From: Eledone cirrhosa
Lineage: Eukaryota; Mollusca; Cephalopoda; Octopoda; Eledonidae
DNA length: 64,000 nt
NCBI GenBank assembly: GCA_964016885.1
Contig: OZ024740.1
Span: 304,116,259 to 304,180,258 of the forward strand
Direction of reading: 5' to 3'
Shown: one piece after another, positions 44,166-55,131 of the stretch
Numbering within the stretch: position 1 is the first letter of the stretch
Layout: every line of letters begins with the position of its first letter
The notes under the pieces: generated by a model
Seen by the model: only the letters and a program-made list of their open reading frames with translations
The model's database searches: none
Told to the model about the DNA's origin: nothing
Program-made: the position numbers and the translations under genes

Positions 44166-44169
44166 ATAG

Positions 44170-44800
44170 AAAATATTGGTTTGAGGAGGGTGGGTTTCCA
44201 GGGAGCTGGAATTCTGGGCGTAATGTTTTGAATGGAGTGTTTGATCTGGTATTTAGGGAGGATGAGAGGAAATGAAGCAAGTAAATCAAATGAGCTTTAG
44301 TGGTACTCAGTGTGTTTTTTTTAGAAGAGCTAGGTTTAAAATTACTACTTGATCCTTGAGTGTCTTTATCAGAGTCCAGTCTGTTGCAAGTATTCAGTCC
44401 AGGTGTCTAGTTTGAGAATAGCTTTCTCTCCTGCAACCATTTTCAGAGGCCCTGAAAACAGTCATGGGCACCTCTCTTCCCTCCGTGACTAAACAGTAAA
44501 ATAATAAAAACAAAAATAGAGGAAACAAAGGATGGTCACAGTGCATAGGTATATTAGTGTGTGAGTCTTGCCAATCAATCAAATGGCAGTTTTGGGGAGT
44601 GTTACATCTAGAATGTAACACCCTACATGAAAATATTACACAGGAAGTCTCAGAACAGACAAATAACTCATCTAGTGTAGTATATCTATCTTCAGTCTAT
44701 ATATAAACATAATTGTCTCTAATGACCTTTCTCTAAAATAACAGATGTTGAAACATAATCAATGTAGCTTCCTCTTTAGAACCAGGCTAAAATATAATAA
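44170..44800. other. Intronic, nothing recognised
   Basis: No recognised family. Confidence 0.3.
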
Positions 44801-44811
44801 AGATTTCTAAT

Positions 44812-45005
44812 TTAGGTACAAGGCCAGAAATTATGGAGAAGGGGAAAGTCGATTATATCGACCCCAGTACTTAACTGCTACTTTATTTTATCAACCTTGC
44901 AAGGATGATAGGCAAAGTTGGTTTGACCCCAGAATGTAGAAAGTCATATCAATACTGTAAAGAATTTTGTCCGATGTTCTACTGATTCTGGCAATCCACT
45001 GCCCT
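44812..45005 (-). mobile_element. OR-type SINE
   Basis: AGGTACAAGGCCAGAAATTA, AGTCGATTATATCGACCCC, GATGATAGGCAAAGTTGG and TCTGGCAATCCACTGCCC. Confidence 0.82.
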
Positions 45006-45009
45006 AGGC

Positions 45010-45110
45010 TGAAATGTAATAATAGATATAGTTTTTGCAGCTGGAATACTTTTGATCATTAGTCTACACAAGGGATGACTTGGGGTTAAACAACTACAAT
45101 AGGTATCAGT
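45010..45110 (+). repeat. Dispersed repeat F, partial
   Basis: GCTGGAATACTTTTGATC and GGATGACTTGGGGTTAAACA. Confidence 0.5.
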
Positions 45111-45354
45111 TTAATTGTCTGTATCTCTCCCTTACAAAATCGAGTTCTTCAAATGGTATAAGACTTGGTTTGTAGATAACTTTCTTTAGCATCCGTAGCT
45201 ATGAGAGATCATTAGATTTATGCCAATCTGTTTGAATAGAGCTGAATATCATATTGTAATTGTAAGCACTGTTTTGAAAATTTTAATACTTTTTACAAGC
45301 TGTCCTAAAGAATATTAGGTAAAACAAATGCTGAGGGCAAATCCTAGGTTATTT

Positions 45355-45379
45355 TTTTTTGGGGGGGGGGGGGGGGGGG
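45355..45379. repeat. T run followed by a long G run
   Basis: TTTTTTT then about 19 G. Elsewhere in 45111-45660 nothing is recognised. Confidence 0.8.
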
Positions 45380-45669
45380 CTGTTTATTGTAGAACCTTGA
45401 AATGCAATTGATAAAAAAGAAACAAAATTAGGTTTTAGAATCAAAAACTAAATATATTTTCATAAGCAACACAAGAGAAATTCAATTATTAACAACTTTA
45501 TTTGAAATTGTATCATCCTGTACACACGTGTGTATGTGTTGTTGTTATGGTTCACACCTGCATAGATTTTGTCAGCCTACTATGGGGCTGTATCTCATAG
45601 ATGTCTTCTGGTATGTTTTAATGGTATGGGGAGGGGGCATTCCTATCATGTCACCATTTCTCCAGTGAC

Positions 45670-45770
45670 AAGCAGCACAATTTGAACTCAGAATGTACAG
45701 AGTCAGAACAGATATTGGAAGGCATCTTGTCCAATATTCTAACAATTCCACCAATCCACTACCCTGGACT
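45670..45770 (-). mobile_element. OR-type SINE, head half
   Basis: AATTTGAACTCAGAATGTAC to CCACCAATCCACTACCC. Confidence 0.7.
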
Positions 45771-45807
45771 GTCTCTTTATTTACTGACCTTTATAGAATA
45801 GCAGATA

Positions 45808-45975
45808 AGGCGGTGACTTGGCAGAGTCATTAGAATATCGGATAGAATGCTTTATGGTATTTGTTCTCAGTCTCTATCTGAGTTCAAACCCTGCTACGGT
45901 CAACTTTGTCATTCATGTTTTCGGGGTCAATAAAAGAAGTACCAATCTAGTATAAGGGGTTGATTCTACTTCCAT
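45808..45975 (+). mobile_element. OR-type SINE, diverged
   Basis: GTGACTTGGCAGAGTCATTA, GAGTTCAAACCCTGCTACGG, TTTTCGGGGTCAATAAAAG. Confidence 0.72.
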
Positions 45976-46129
45976 TCCTTCGCTCATTATTCTTCTCTGG
46001 AAGAAATCTGGCATGTTCATCCCTGGAAAGGAGATGGGCTCTGCCAGACATAAAATACCCTAGAAATGCTGTATGCCAAAATGCTGCCCCGACGACTCCA
46101 TCGGCAGTTACAGGATGAAGCATGCATGC

Positions 46130-46250
46130 ATGTTTAGGATGACAGGCAAAGTTGATCTTGGTGGGATCTGAATTCAGTGCACAAAGAGTCAGAACAACTA
46201 TTGCAAGGCTTTTAATCTAATGCTTTCATGGAGCTTGTTAATTCACCATT
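46130..46250 (-). mobile_element. OR-type SINE, head half
   Basis: GGATGACAGGCAAAGTTGAT, GGTGGGATCTGAATTCAG. Confidence 0.68.
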
Positions 46251-46890
46251 TGTGTTTGTATAATGGTGGTGATGGGGGAGGGTATATATAAGATGAAGTA
46301 GTGACAATATTATTTCAAAAGTGCAATGTTAGTGGAACAACAGAGTGCCCTTGTCACTATTGTTCTTATTTAAAAGCAGTGAAATTGACAACTTTCCACT
46401 TTACCATTTAAAACTATTGTGTTAACATATTTAAACTATTTTTTCTCCCTGGGTCACTTTAACTGTGTACTTTAGTATTTGTGAAACAGTTATCTGTATT
46501 TAGTTATATCTTTATAGACCAAATATTTCTTATAATTAGGTTATCATTTAGGCATATTTTAGAAGCTTCTTTACATTAGTTGTTTGTGTGTTTTTACAGT
46601 CAGTTTTCTTTGTTGTTTTTGACTGTTAGTTTGAGATTGTAGTCCTACAATAAAAGTTGTATGGCCAAATGCTTATAATTAGATTATCATTTTGGCTTTG
46701 TTTTAGTAACTTATTTGAATAAATTCATTGAGAAGAGGATTTTATTTGTTGTTAGTCAATGTTAGGTTGTGCTTATAATCCTACTACTTACATTTATACT
46801 TAATTGGTACCACAAATAACTTATATTAGAGTGAACATAAATGTTCTCAAATCAATATCTTTTTTATTATGTAATACAAAGGTACAAAGG
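46251..46890. other. Intronic, nothing recognised
   Basis: AT-rich, no family identified. Confidence 0.3.
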
Positions 46891-46892
46891 GG

Positions 46893-47237
46893 ATTGGAAT
46901 AATTGGGGAAGGGGCTGGAATAAGCAGGGAAGTTGGAATAATTGGGGAGGGGGGGGGGTGGAAAATGAGTAATTTTTTTAGTTTGTTTCTGCTGAATTTT
47001 TTTTTTTAAACCAGAATTAGTCATTTAGTTTACATATTGAGATCCTAACTCATCCTATTTATTTTATAACATATGGGATTTCTTGTAATGTTCTTGTTTT
47101 GTTATGTATAATCTTTTTTAATGTATAATGAAAATTAATTGTTGCAGGAATGCTACCACTTAAAATACTACTTGCCAGAGACAGATTAGCAAACTTTAAT
47201 AAGTGTGGGAAGGGGGATTATTTAAGACCTGAGACTA
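46893..47237 (-). mobile_element. MITE 1, diverged
   Basis: Right end GACCTGAGACTA (diverged terminal repeat); interior with TTACATATTGAGATCC and TTGTTGCAGGAATGCTACCA. Confidence 0.7.
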
Positions 47238-47239
47238 GT

Positions 47240-47720
47240 TAATCCAGAAAGTAGAAACCTCTGTACTAGTTAGAGAAGGGACAGTCTATCTGTGAAGCAG
47301 ATGGAAACCAAAAAGCTTTTCAACAGGAACATTTAAAATAATTGACACTACTCCTATCCCGACTGATAGCAATTACATCTTAAAACACCTGGAAGAATAT
47401 TTCTGCACACTCCTACATAGGAATTCTATTGCTGTTTTCAAAATATGCCCCAACATGTTAGCAGGGAAAACAGACATTAAATGATGATGATCCTCCATGA
47501 ATTTGGATGTCAGCCCCACTAACTTATCTTAAACTTACACCATATAAGTAACACCAGATCCTTTAGAGTGAACTCAGTAGTGGTTACATATCCCATGGAT
47601 GCCATCTGCAACATTACAAAGATCAAATCGAATCAAACAGACTATTACAAAGACCAACACAATCCAATTCATGCCGTGACACATTCTCTAGTGGCAATTT
47701 GGTGAGAAGAAGACAAACTG
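47240..47720. other. Intronic; SINE/LINE tail scrap
   Basis: AGCAGGGAAAACAGACATTA followed by ATGATGATG at 47460-47493 matches the tail end of SINE C / LINE C. Otherwise nothing recognised. Confidence 0.45.
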
Positions 47721-47724
47721 TCCA

Positions 47725-47960
47725 TGTATCAGCTATTCACTAATAGGTTTGTGATAGAGCTTGTAACAGTGGAGACTTCTGGCATTCTTGGCTCTTGGAC
47801 CACATCCCTACGTACTGCTATTGGAGCAGAGTTGGCTGCCCACGAGGTGGAGTGGCTTTTCCAACACATCTTCCTCTCCTTATCCTCTAGGGAAATGCAT
47901 TCTCCATCCTGTCGGCCAGGACCCAGAGGCAGATGGTAAGTTAGTTGGAGGTGGAGGATA
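47725..47960 (+). mobile_element. LINE A C-terminal fragment
   Basis: Encodes FVIELVTVETSGILGSW and, with a frame break, IGAELAAHEVEWLFQHIF. Collinear with 27030-27200. Confidence 0.68.
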
Positions 47961-48044
47961 CTTGTTCAGACGTCACACATTTACATATACTTATATACTT
48001 CATATGAAAATAGATAGCTTTTTCATGATTTCATAGAAGACTTA

Positions 48045-48073
48045 CTATATATATATATATATATATATATATC
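48045..48073. repeat. TA microsatellite
   Basis: (TA)n. 48080-48580 next to it holds nothing recognised. Confidence 0.9.
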
Positions 48074-48579
48074 ATATCATCGTTGTTTTAATGTCCACTT
48101 ATCTAAAACCCTAGGAAGAAGAAGCAGCTTGATCACAAACTCTTGCATGAAACCATCTCAATAAATGTAGATCTGTTTGAATAAGAATGTCACAGAAATG
48201 AAGAGGACAAATGACAATGGTGAAAAAACTCTGCCAATTCCAACCAGAATTAACTAGTGTAGATGTTTTTGTTTTTGTCATCAGAAATAGAAGCATAACA
48301 AATAAGAAAAACTTGAAAAGTAGGAACAGCCATTTGACAATTGGTACAAAAGAACAGGTTAAGTAAGTTTGATGAGAATATAAGTTAAGATAGTAATAAA
48401 GCTATGTAAAGTTGGTTAGAGGTAGTTGGAAGTAGATTAAGATGTGTTGGGTTAAACTATATTTTAAACAAAGAAAAATATGCCTTACAGTTGACATAAA
48501 TATATGTGTATGTAGATCAGTCCAACCCATTAAAGATCTATCAATGAGGTGATTATTGATTTGTTGAGTCAGATTTTTG

Positions 48580-48582
<3 letters not shown>

Positions 48583-48640
<58 letters not shown>
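48583..48640. repeat. TA microsatellite abutting a foldback element
   Basis: (TA)n of about 58 bases immediately before the foldback at 48642. Confidence 0.92.
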
Positions 48641-48644
<4 letters not shown>

Positions 48645-48845
48645 ATACTTGGGGAGGGTCATATTTGTGTAATATTGCCAGAATTAATAACAGAACACAC
48701 TCACTGTTTGGTTGGTTTTCGCTTTTCGCTTCTGTGTCTTTTATATCGGTAATCTAATTTATTCGGTCCTCAATGTTGCCATTGACTGACCAACGGTCAA
48801 AAATAATACAGATACAATATAGACACAAACACATATATATAGTTT

Positions 48846-48884
48846 ATCAAAGTTCTTTCGTTGCACATCTGCAACATCGTCAAA
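48846..48884 (-). ncRNA. Hammerhead-like motif, left arm
   Basis: Minus strand: UUGACGA (one change from CUGACGA), stem II GUUGC/GCAAC, intact GAAA, GAAC, UU, UGAU. Upstream bases do not form a convincing stem I. Confidence 0.45.
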
Positions 48885-49069
48885 TATAGAATACATTAAC
48901 CAATACACAGTCACCCAATCACGAACACACATCAAACAAAACACTATACACACACGCAAACGCATGCGCAAAGAAGACAAAATAAAATAAACAAATAAAT
49001 AAATATATAAACAGACTAAATAAAGATGGCGTAGAAAATACAATGTAACGGGAGGAAACAATAGCACCA

Positions 49070-49107
49070 CTGACGATGTTGCAGATGTGCAACGAAAGAA
49101 CTTTGAT
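49070..49107 (+). ncRNA. Hammerhead-ribozyme-like core, right arm
   Basis: CUGACGA (49070-49076) fits the core CUGANGA. After one unpaired U come stem II GUUGC (49078-49082), loop AGAUGU, GCAAC (49089-49093), GAAA (49094-49097), a minimal stem III GAAC, UU and UGAU. Both conserved core blocks are intact. Stem I is weak on the 5' side (only CA opposite UG). An isolated monomer would need a very short stem III, as described for Penelope-type hammerheads, which may act as dimers. Confidence 0.58.
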
Positions 49108-49314
49108 AAACTATATATATGTGTTTGTGTCTATATTGTATCTGTATTATTTTTGACCGTTAGTCAGTCAATGGCAACATTGAGGACCGAATAAATTAGA
49201 TTACCAATATAAAAGACACAGAAGCGAAAACCAACCAAACAGTGAGTGTGTTCTGTTATTAATTCTGGCAATATTACACAAATATGACCCTCCCCAAGTA
49301 TAACAATATTTGTT

Positions 49315-49880
49315 TTGACACACGATTTCATATAAAAAACCTCGCAAAGCTATATATATATATATTTCTTTTTGCATATACAGGAGATTACCTTTATGTG
49401 ATCTGACATATGTTTGCATCTAAAGTACATTTACTTTTATAGCCTGTGACCTTAGATAATAAAGGTCAGGGGAAATGAGTGAGAATGAGGTGATTATAAA
49501 TGATATGGCAATTGATATGAAGTTTTTAAAGAAGGACTGGGGTGGGTATCTTTGTGTTTGAAGAAGTAATAGAATTTATATAGAGGTGTTTGGGATATAT
49601 GAAATTAGGGAGGAGTGTGGGTTTAGTGTGTGTGGGGGGAGTATAAGAGCTATCATTATGGGAGATAAGAGAAAAAAAGTTTGTTTAATCAAGAAACTTG
49701 TAAACCTGTAGTAGTATCAAAGAAACAAGAATAATCACCCCATCCCACCCGTCACATTTTTACTTGAAAAAAACCTAGTTAATATGACAGTTGTGTCTTA
49801 TTTTATTTTTTAAAGATAAAAAAATCTGTACTTTTTTATGTAGTAGTGCTGGTGGTAGTAGTATCAGTAGTAGTAGTAGT
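49315..49880. other. Intronic, nothing recognised
   Basis: Short (TAG)n run at 49870-49884; no family identified. Confidence 0.35.
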
Positions 49881-49884
49881 AGTA

Positions 49885-50095
49885 GCTACTGTTGTTTAAC
49901 CCCAAGACAACCCTGATCCCACAGTGACCATTCCATCCAATGCTTTTTCCTCTGTGCAAGAAACCACATTATTCAATAGGGTTTTTGTTTTTAATTGTAG
50001 CATGTGGTTTGAGGAAGATTTAGCTACTATTTACAGCAATTTGAGCAACCATGAAGAGGCTCCTTCATTGGCTCAGGGTATGTTGTAATGGCCAT
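49885..50095 (-). repeat. Dispersed repeat F
   Basis: CTGTTGTTTAACCCCAAGAC, CCAATGCTTTTTCCTC, GAGGAAGATTTAGCTACT. Reverse orientation relative to 34440. Confidence 0.6.
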
Positions 50096-50431
50096 GACTG
50101 GTGTGATAAGCTGTCTCCTATCTTATAAAAGAGACACAATTTTCCCCACTTTAATTGTTATATACAGCTACTAAGTGACACCACTCACTTAACTTCTTTC
50201 TTTCTTTTTCATTTAGTATTTTGCCAAATAACCTATTTTCCTCTTTCACCCCCACCCACACTTGTGCTGTAACCTGGAGCAGTTCAAGCTACTTACATCA
50301 CAGTGGTTATCTGTTTTATGAAATAATTACTCAAGTCACTAGGCTTGTCATGGTCATAGAAGAATAAAGAAGAAAGTAGAATAGAGTTCTAGGTTGACAG
50401 ACATAACAAATACTGTATTGTTATTCTATTC

Positions 50432-50640
50432 TTTAACTCTTTTGAGACCACCTCTGCTGTTCTGATACAAAATCATGCATTTTAAAATGTTCTTGTGAAG
50501 TCACATGGCTTGGTGGTGAGGCTGTTGTGCTCATGAATTGAATACCTGAACTAATCAGTTCATTGTGTACTTCAGCCAAACACTATTTCACATTGTTCCA
50601 GTTCACTTGGCTGGAAAAGAGGAATTGCAATGACACGTGT
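50432..50640 (+). mobile_element. SINE B-like head and piggyBac-type end
   Basis: 50432-50460 resembles the TTAACTCTTTTGAGACC end of the piggyBac-type MITEs. 50500-50625 resembles a tRNA-SINE head (ATGGCTTGGTGGTGAGG ... CACATTGTTCCAGTTCAC). Confidence 0.5.
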
Positions 50641-51020
50641 TCCCAGCTATATCGACCTCTGCTTTTCCCTTGATCAGCAATGATAAAAGAAGACCATCCT
50701 TCTAAAATGTTCTTATTTAAATTAAAACCTCACACCATAATTTAATGTAAGAACCTATTTGTTCAGGTTTGTTCCGAAAAGCAATTTTTTTTTTTTTTCA
50801 AACCACCTCATTCGTCATTCAAATTTTATTTATATAAATGCTTCATATAATAAACAGGATGAAAGTAAAAAAAAAAAAACAATAATGAATGGGGAGGGGA
50901 GGGTTAGACTGCACCTCAGTCAAGGTTGTATATCTTAGCTGTGTCCTGCAGCAGACAAAATGGGGACAACATTGCCACAAAAAACAACCAGTGACACCTA
51001 CTGCTTCAGCCACTCAAACA
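50641..51020. other. Intronic, nothing recognised
   Basis: T run 50787-50799 and A run 50868-50879; no family identified. Confidence 0.3.
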
Positions 51021-51027
51021 CCAGATT

Positions 51028-51175
51028 AATAATTGTTTCTACTTTTTGGCACAAGGCCAGCAATTACCCAGTGCATTACTGGTACTTTATTTTATCGACC
51101 CCCGTAAGGATGAAAGGCAAAGTTAACCTTGGTGGGATGAAGTCCAACACCTTTACCAACTAAACCACACACCTC
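51028..51175 (-). mobile_element. OR-type SINE, internal deletion
   Basis: TTTTTGGCACAAGGCCAGCA, GGATGAAAGGCAAAGTTAAC, then CTTTACCAACTAAACCAC. The usual B-box stretch is shortened. Confidence 0.82.
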
Positions 51176-51431
51176 CACAAGGTTTTATAGGTCCAGTACA
51201 TATGCCTCATACTAGTTTTTCCATCATATTTTTCATGAAATAAAGTTGCAACATACATTATATTTCATTAAAAATATCGTTATAAAAGGGTGAAATGTTT
51301 AAAATGTTCTTTTGAAGTGAGAAGATTGAATATACCACCTTTCTTTCTGTTTGTCTGTCTGTCTTTCATGGACTTTAGACTGTATTCCATTCATTGTGTT
51401 GTACCTTTTTAAGTCACATAGTCTCAGTCAT

Positions 51432-51653
51432 TTAACTCTTTTGTTATCATATTTCTAATTTTAAAAATAATCAAGAATTTTGAGGGATTTGGTAATATAG
51501 CTAATTTTCTCATTAAGCTGGTGTTTGGAACATAACTTCACAAAAGTTACTCCCATAAAATTATGATGGAAGATTTATCAATACTTTAAAATAAACAGTC
51601 TTGTACCATAGAACCAGGGGTGGTTTCAGACTGTTTGGTATCAAAAGGGTTAA
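51432..51653. mobile_element. piggyBac-type MITE, copy 2
   Basis: TTAA at both ends (51432-51435, 51650-51653). Terminal repeats TTAACTCTTTTGTTAT and GGTATCAAAAGGGTTAA (inverted). TTAA target duplication is the hallmark of piggyBac elements. Non-coding, 222 bp. Confidence 0.72.
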
Positions 51654-51900
51654 TTATTTATGGCTTAATGAGAGGGAGAAGGGCAATGCTTATGACTCTT
51701 TTCAGGAAGTCTCTTATCTCTAGATGTGTGGAAGGAAGGAAGTTAACTAGTTTACTTGGTTGATAACTGGTCCCACTTGCATCACAGCCGTATGTTTAGT
51801 AATAGGTGAGATTCTAGATGAGAGTCGATGAAACAGTAGTAGGTAGCTCAGCTAACATTGAGTTAAAATGCAGATTGCTTTTGTATCAAAATACGTCACT
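51654..51900. other. Intronic, nothing recognised
   Basis: No family identified. Confidence 0.3.
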
Positions 51901-51906
51901 AAAACT

Positions 51907-52003
51907 GTATTTCTCATGTGTAAGTTGTATTTCTCATGTGTAAGTTGTATTCTCATGTGTAAGTTGTATTTCTCATGTGAAAGTTGTATTTCTCATGTAA
52001 CAG
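51907..52003. repeat. 20-bp tandem repeat, 5 copies
   Basis: Unit TGTATTTCTCATGTGTAAGT, last copies with single-base changes and one missing base. Confidence 0.92.
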
Positions 52004-52309
52004 TGTACTACAAATATAAAAGTTAAATTCAATCCATCAGTTAAGAAAACATTTTCTATAAGAAAAAACAAAAACGTTGGAAAAGGGGTTATGGGTAATT
52101 AGTATTTTTTTAGGCTTAATGAAAATGGATGGTGTAAATTTACACTAAAAAATGTTTTATATTTGATACGTATATAAATTTGAATCTTATGTAAGCAATT
52201 TGAGATACATTAAAAAAATTAACCAAAATATAGACAGCTGGATAAATATTGTTGCTGATAAAGAAAAAAAAAGCAAGGAGAAAAAGGATGAAGCTGAAAA
52301 TGATTTTTA

Positions 52310-52442
52310 AAACAGTCACAAGCCACAAATTTTGGGGAAAGAGTAGGGTTGACCACATTACATGACTGAAGGCATAAAAGGAAACATTTGATCTCAGAAT
52401 GAAACTAGATACTGTGAGGCATTTAGTCTGGCATTCTACCAA
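52310..52442 (-). mobile_element. OR-type SINE, strongly diverged
   Basis: CACAAATTTTGGGGAAAGAG, TTTGATCTCAGAATGAAAC, GGCATTCTACCAAT. Confidence 0.5.
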
Positions 52443-52489
52443 TAATAAGAATAATGATGGTGGACTATTTACAACAGAAAACTGAAGTT

Positions 52490-52700
52490 GTTGTTTAGTT
52501 TCAGTTCAATCATGAACAACTAACACCTATAATCAAAGGTATTCCAGCAGTTTTTTTTATATTGTTTGCAACCATAGTGTATCTAGGATTAAACTATCCA
52601 ATGCAGCCTCCTCTTTTTTAAAGACAGTAGAGTGTGATATTAGGAAGCTTTAACTACTATTGAATGAATGACCATGTAGAGGTGTCCTCATTGGAAAAGC
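52490..52700 (-). repeat. Dispersed repeat F
   Basis: GTTGTTGTTTAGTTTCAG, then ATGCAGCCTCCTCTTTTTTA. Same layout as 55785-55985. Confidence 0.5.
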
Positions 52701-52744
52701 TTTTTTCAAAGCTGTATAATCATGTGTAGTGTATAAATATAGTG

Positions 52745-53195
52745 TGGCTGCAGCGTGGTTGAGTGGTTAAGAAGTTTGTTTTGTAATCATTAGGTCCTGG
52801 GTTCAGCCCCACCATGCGGCATCTTGACCCAAGCCTTGTGATTGATACTGGTGTTAGGTCCTGGGTTCAGCCCCACTGTGTGACATCTTGCCCCAAGCCT
52901 TGTGATTGATACTGGTGTTAGGTCCTGGGTTCAGCCCCACTGTGTGGCATCTTGCCCCAAGCCTTGTGATTGATACTGGGTTGACAGAAACTGTTTGGAA
53001 GCCCATCAGATTGACTGTACCTGTAAATAATAGGCCCAGCCTTGTCACACACTGTCATGCTGAATCTCCCTGAGGATTATGTTATGGGTCTGTGTAATGC
53101 TCGACCACTTACATATTAGTTTCAAGAGCTGATGTTCCATAGATTGAACAACTGGGACAGTCATCATCAAAACCAACAGATGATCACCATTCATT
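52745..53195 (+). mobile_element. SINE B with tRNA-like part triplicated
   Basis: Head GTGGCTGCAGCGTGGTTGAG. The B-box region TAGGTCCTGGGTTCAGCCCC begins at 52791, 52855 and 52919, giving three 64-base tandem units. The SINE then continues normally (AGCCTTGTCACACACTGTC, CTGAATCTCCCTGAGGATTA, ACAACTGGGACAGTCATCAT). Confidence 0.88.
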
Positions 53196-53294
53196 CATAC
53201 AGAGATTAGGTAGAGAAAGGAAAGTTGTATACTGTATAAAATGAAAATGAATTATGACAGTGGCGTTTCTAAACAATATCATCTGTTCTCTTTC

Positions 53295-53745
53295 TATACA
53301 CACATGAGTCATGGGCCTTGATCACTGAACTGCAAAGAAAGATCCAAACAAAGGAGATAAAATGTGCTATAGAAGAATCCTAGATAATCTACACAGAACA
53401 CACGACAAACAAGGAGGATCACAAAAGAATCACCCAATATGTGACTCACTTTGAAGATCTGCTGACTACGGTGAAGAGGAGGAAGCTGAGGTGGTTTGGG
53501 CATGTAACAAGATCGAACGGACTCTGCAAGACAATTCTCCAACGAAAGAGACGAAAGAGGTGGGGCAGACAGAATAAGCGGTGAACAGACAACGTAGCTG
53601 AGTGAACAGGAAAGAACTTTGCCACAACCCAAGCACTCACCCATGACCGCCAGAACTGGAGGCAGTTGGTGCAGCATTCAACACTGCGGTGTCTCAATGA
53701 CTTTAAAAAGGGTTAAGGGACCATGATGATGATCATTTGTTCAGA
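53295..53745 (+). mobile_element. LINE D, C-terminal and 3' end
   Basis: Encodes ESWALITELQRKIQ, RITQYVTHFEDLLTTVKRR, KLRWFGHVTRSNGLCKTIL and HDRQNWRQLVQHS, with stops in between. This is the end of a widespread animal LINE ORF2 distinct from LINE B and C. Terminates in ATGATGATGATC. Confidence 0.83.
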
Positions 53746-53945
53746 ATGTAACTATTTGACTATTGAAATTATCAATTCTGCTATGTATCTTCTTTATTCT
53801 TGACATCATCTATATTTCTGAAGTGAAACTTCATTGATATATAATGTTTATGTGCTATATATGCTTTAGCTGACCGGTTTCTTTCAATAATGCATATATA
53901 TATATAAATCAGGGTGGATTTAGTTTGAAACTGGTTAGACCATTA

Positions 53946-54046
53946 CTCAACAGTGTACTTGGTACTTGGGGTAGTAGAGTATGGTTATATCATAAAGAGT
54001 CAGGACCCAGATGGCTGAGCTCCTGCTGTTTCAACAGCTTGTTCCA
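53946..54046 (+). repeat. Single-arm relative of the 6591 hairpin
   Basis: GTACTTGGGGTAGTAGAGTA, then GGACCCAGATGGCTGAGCTC and CTGTTTCAACAGCTTG. Only one arm is present here, ending in a small hairpin. Confidence 0.55.
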
Positions 54047-54055
54047 TATATATAT

Positions 54056-54389
54056 AGCTGAGTGGTTAGAGCATTGGCCTTGCAATCGAAAGGTTGTGAG
54101 TTCAATTCTCAGACTGGGTGATGTGTTGTTTCCTTGAGCAAGACACTTTATTTCACATTGCTCCAGTTTACTCAGCTGTAGAAATGAGATGATAGGGACT
54201 GGGGTCCCTATCATTCCACTGCAAAGTGGTCGTGGAGGTGCCACGGCAAAAAAGCACCCAGCACTCACTGTAAATGAGGTTGGTGTTAGGAAGGGCATCC
54301 AGCTGTAGAAATCAAGCCAGAATCAGTTCCCGTCCCACCCTTGCAAGCAGGGAAAAGCGGACGTAAAATGAAATGATGATGATGATGAT
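54056..54389 (+). mobile_element. SINE C, full length
   Basis: tRNA-like head AGCTGAGTGGTTAGAGCATT and GAGTTCAATTCTCAGACTGG, middle AGCAAGACACTTTATTTCAC, and a tail from 54226 identical in long stretches to LINE C 3' UTR (58314-58349 and 58396-58450), ending (GAT)n. The head recruits RNA polymerase III; the shared tail is the expected recognition site for LINE C RT. Confidence 0.9.
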
Positions 54390-54487
54390 ATATATATATA
54401 AACGATGATGATGATGTATATATATATTAATTCATTATAAGTACAGATTAAAGTTTAAGCAAAAAATCGCTGCTTTCACCCTTTTAC

Positions 54488-54676
54488 AGGATGGATTGGC
54501 AGCATTGGTAGAGGGTTGGACGCCATGCTTTCCAGCATAGTTACGTCCCTTTACGATCTGAGTTCAAATCCCGGTGAGGTTGACTTTGCCTTTCATCCTT
54601 ACGGGGTCGATAAAATAAAGTACCAGTAATGCACTGCATAATTGCTGGCCTTGTGCCTAAAGTAGAAACAATTATT
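54488..54676 (+). mobile_element. OR-type SINE, full length
   Basis: ATTGGCAGCATTGGTAGAGG to TTGTGCCTAAAGTAGAAACA. Confidence 0.9.
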
Positions 54677-54689
54677 ATATATATATAGA

Positions 54690-54878
54690 GCGGTGGATTG
54701 GCAGTATCAGTAGAGGGTCGGACGTCATGCTTTGACGCATAGAGTTACGGCCCTTGTCATTCTGAGTTCAAATCCCACTGAGGTCAACTTTGCCTTTCAT
54801 CCTTACGGGGTCGATAAAATAAAGTACCAGTAATACACTGGGTAATTGCTGGCCTTGTGCCAAAAGTAGAAACAATTA
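54690..54878 (+). mobile_element. OR-type SINE, full length
   Basis: GGATTGGCAGTATCAGTAGA to GTGCCAAAAGTAGAAACAAT. Lies 14 bases after the previous copy. Confidence 0.9.
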
Positions 54879-54887
54879 TATATATAT

Positions 54888-55131
54888 AGTATAAACAAAG
54901 TTTCATACACTTAATATGTATGTGCAACCGTTAGTTTTGGGGTCAGGTTATGGTCACCAATGTGGACAGATATATGAAAAGGGAAATAGTCCCTTTTTCA
55001 TAAATCTGTCCACGTGCCCGAGGAAGGACCAGTTTAAAAGTGCCTACTCCAATATACAGTGTTGGCCATAACTGGACTCTGAAACCAATGGTCACATATA
55101 CATGTTAAGTGCATGAAACTTTGTTTATACT
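54888..55131. repeat. Foldback element just upstream of GCLC exon 2
   Basis: Arms about 54889-54957 and 55050-55131 pair (GTATAAACAAAGTTTCATAC outermost). A second inverted pair in the centre (TGGACAGATATATGAAAAGG at 54963) forms its own hairpin. Ends about 98 bases before the exon 2 acceptor. Confidence 0.8.

Larger units (their letters stand above)
48642..49311. mobile_element. 670-bp foldback element, Penelope-type terminal repeats
   Basis: Two arms of about 245 bases (48642-48886 and 49067-49311) are near-perfect reverse complements, enclosing 180 non-coding bases. The ends (GTTATACTTGGGGAGGGTCA) resemble the region near 25225-25250 of the Penelope-like element and the ends of 38748-39068. 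Each arm carries a hammerhead-like core. The arms differ at only a few positions, so the element is young or kept homogeneous. Confidence 0.88.
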
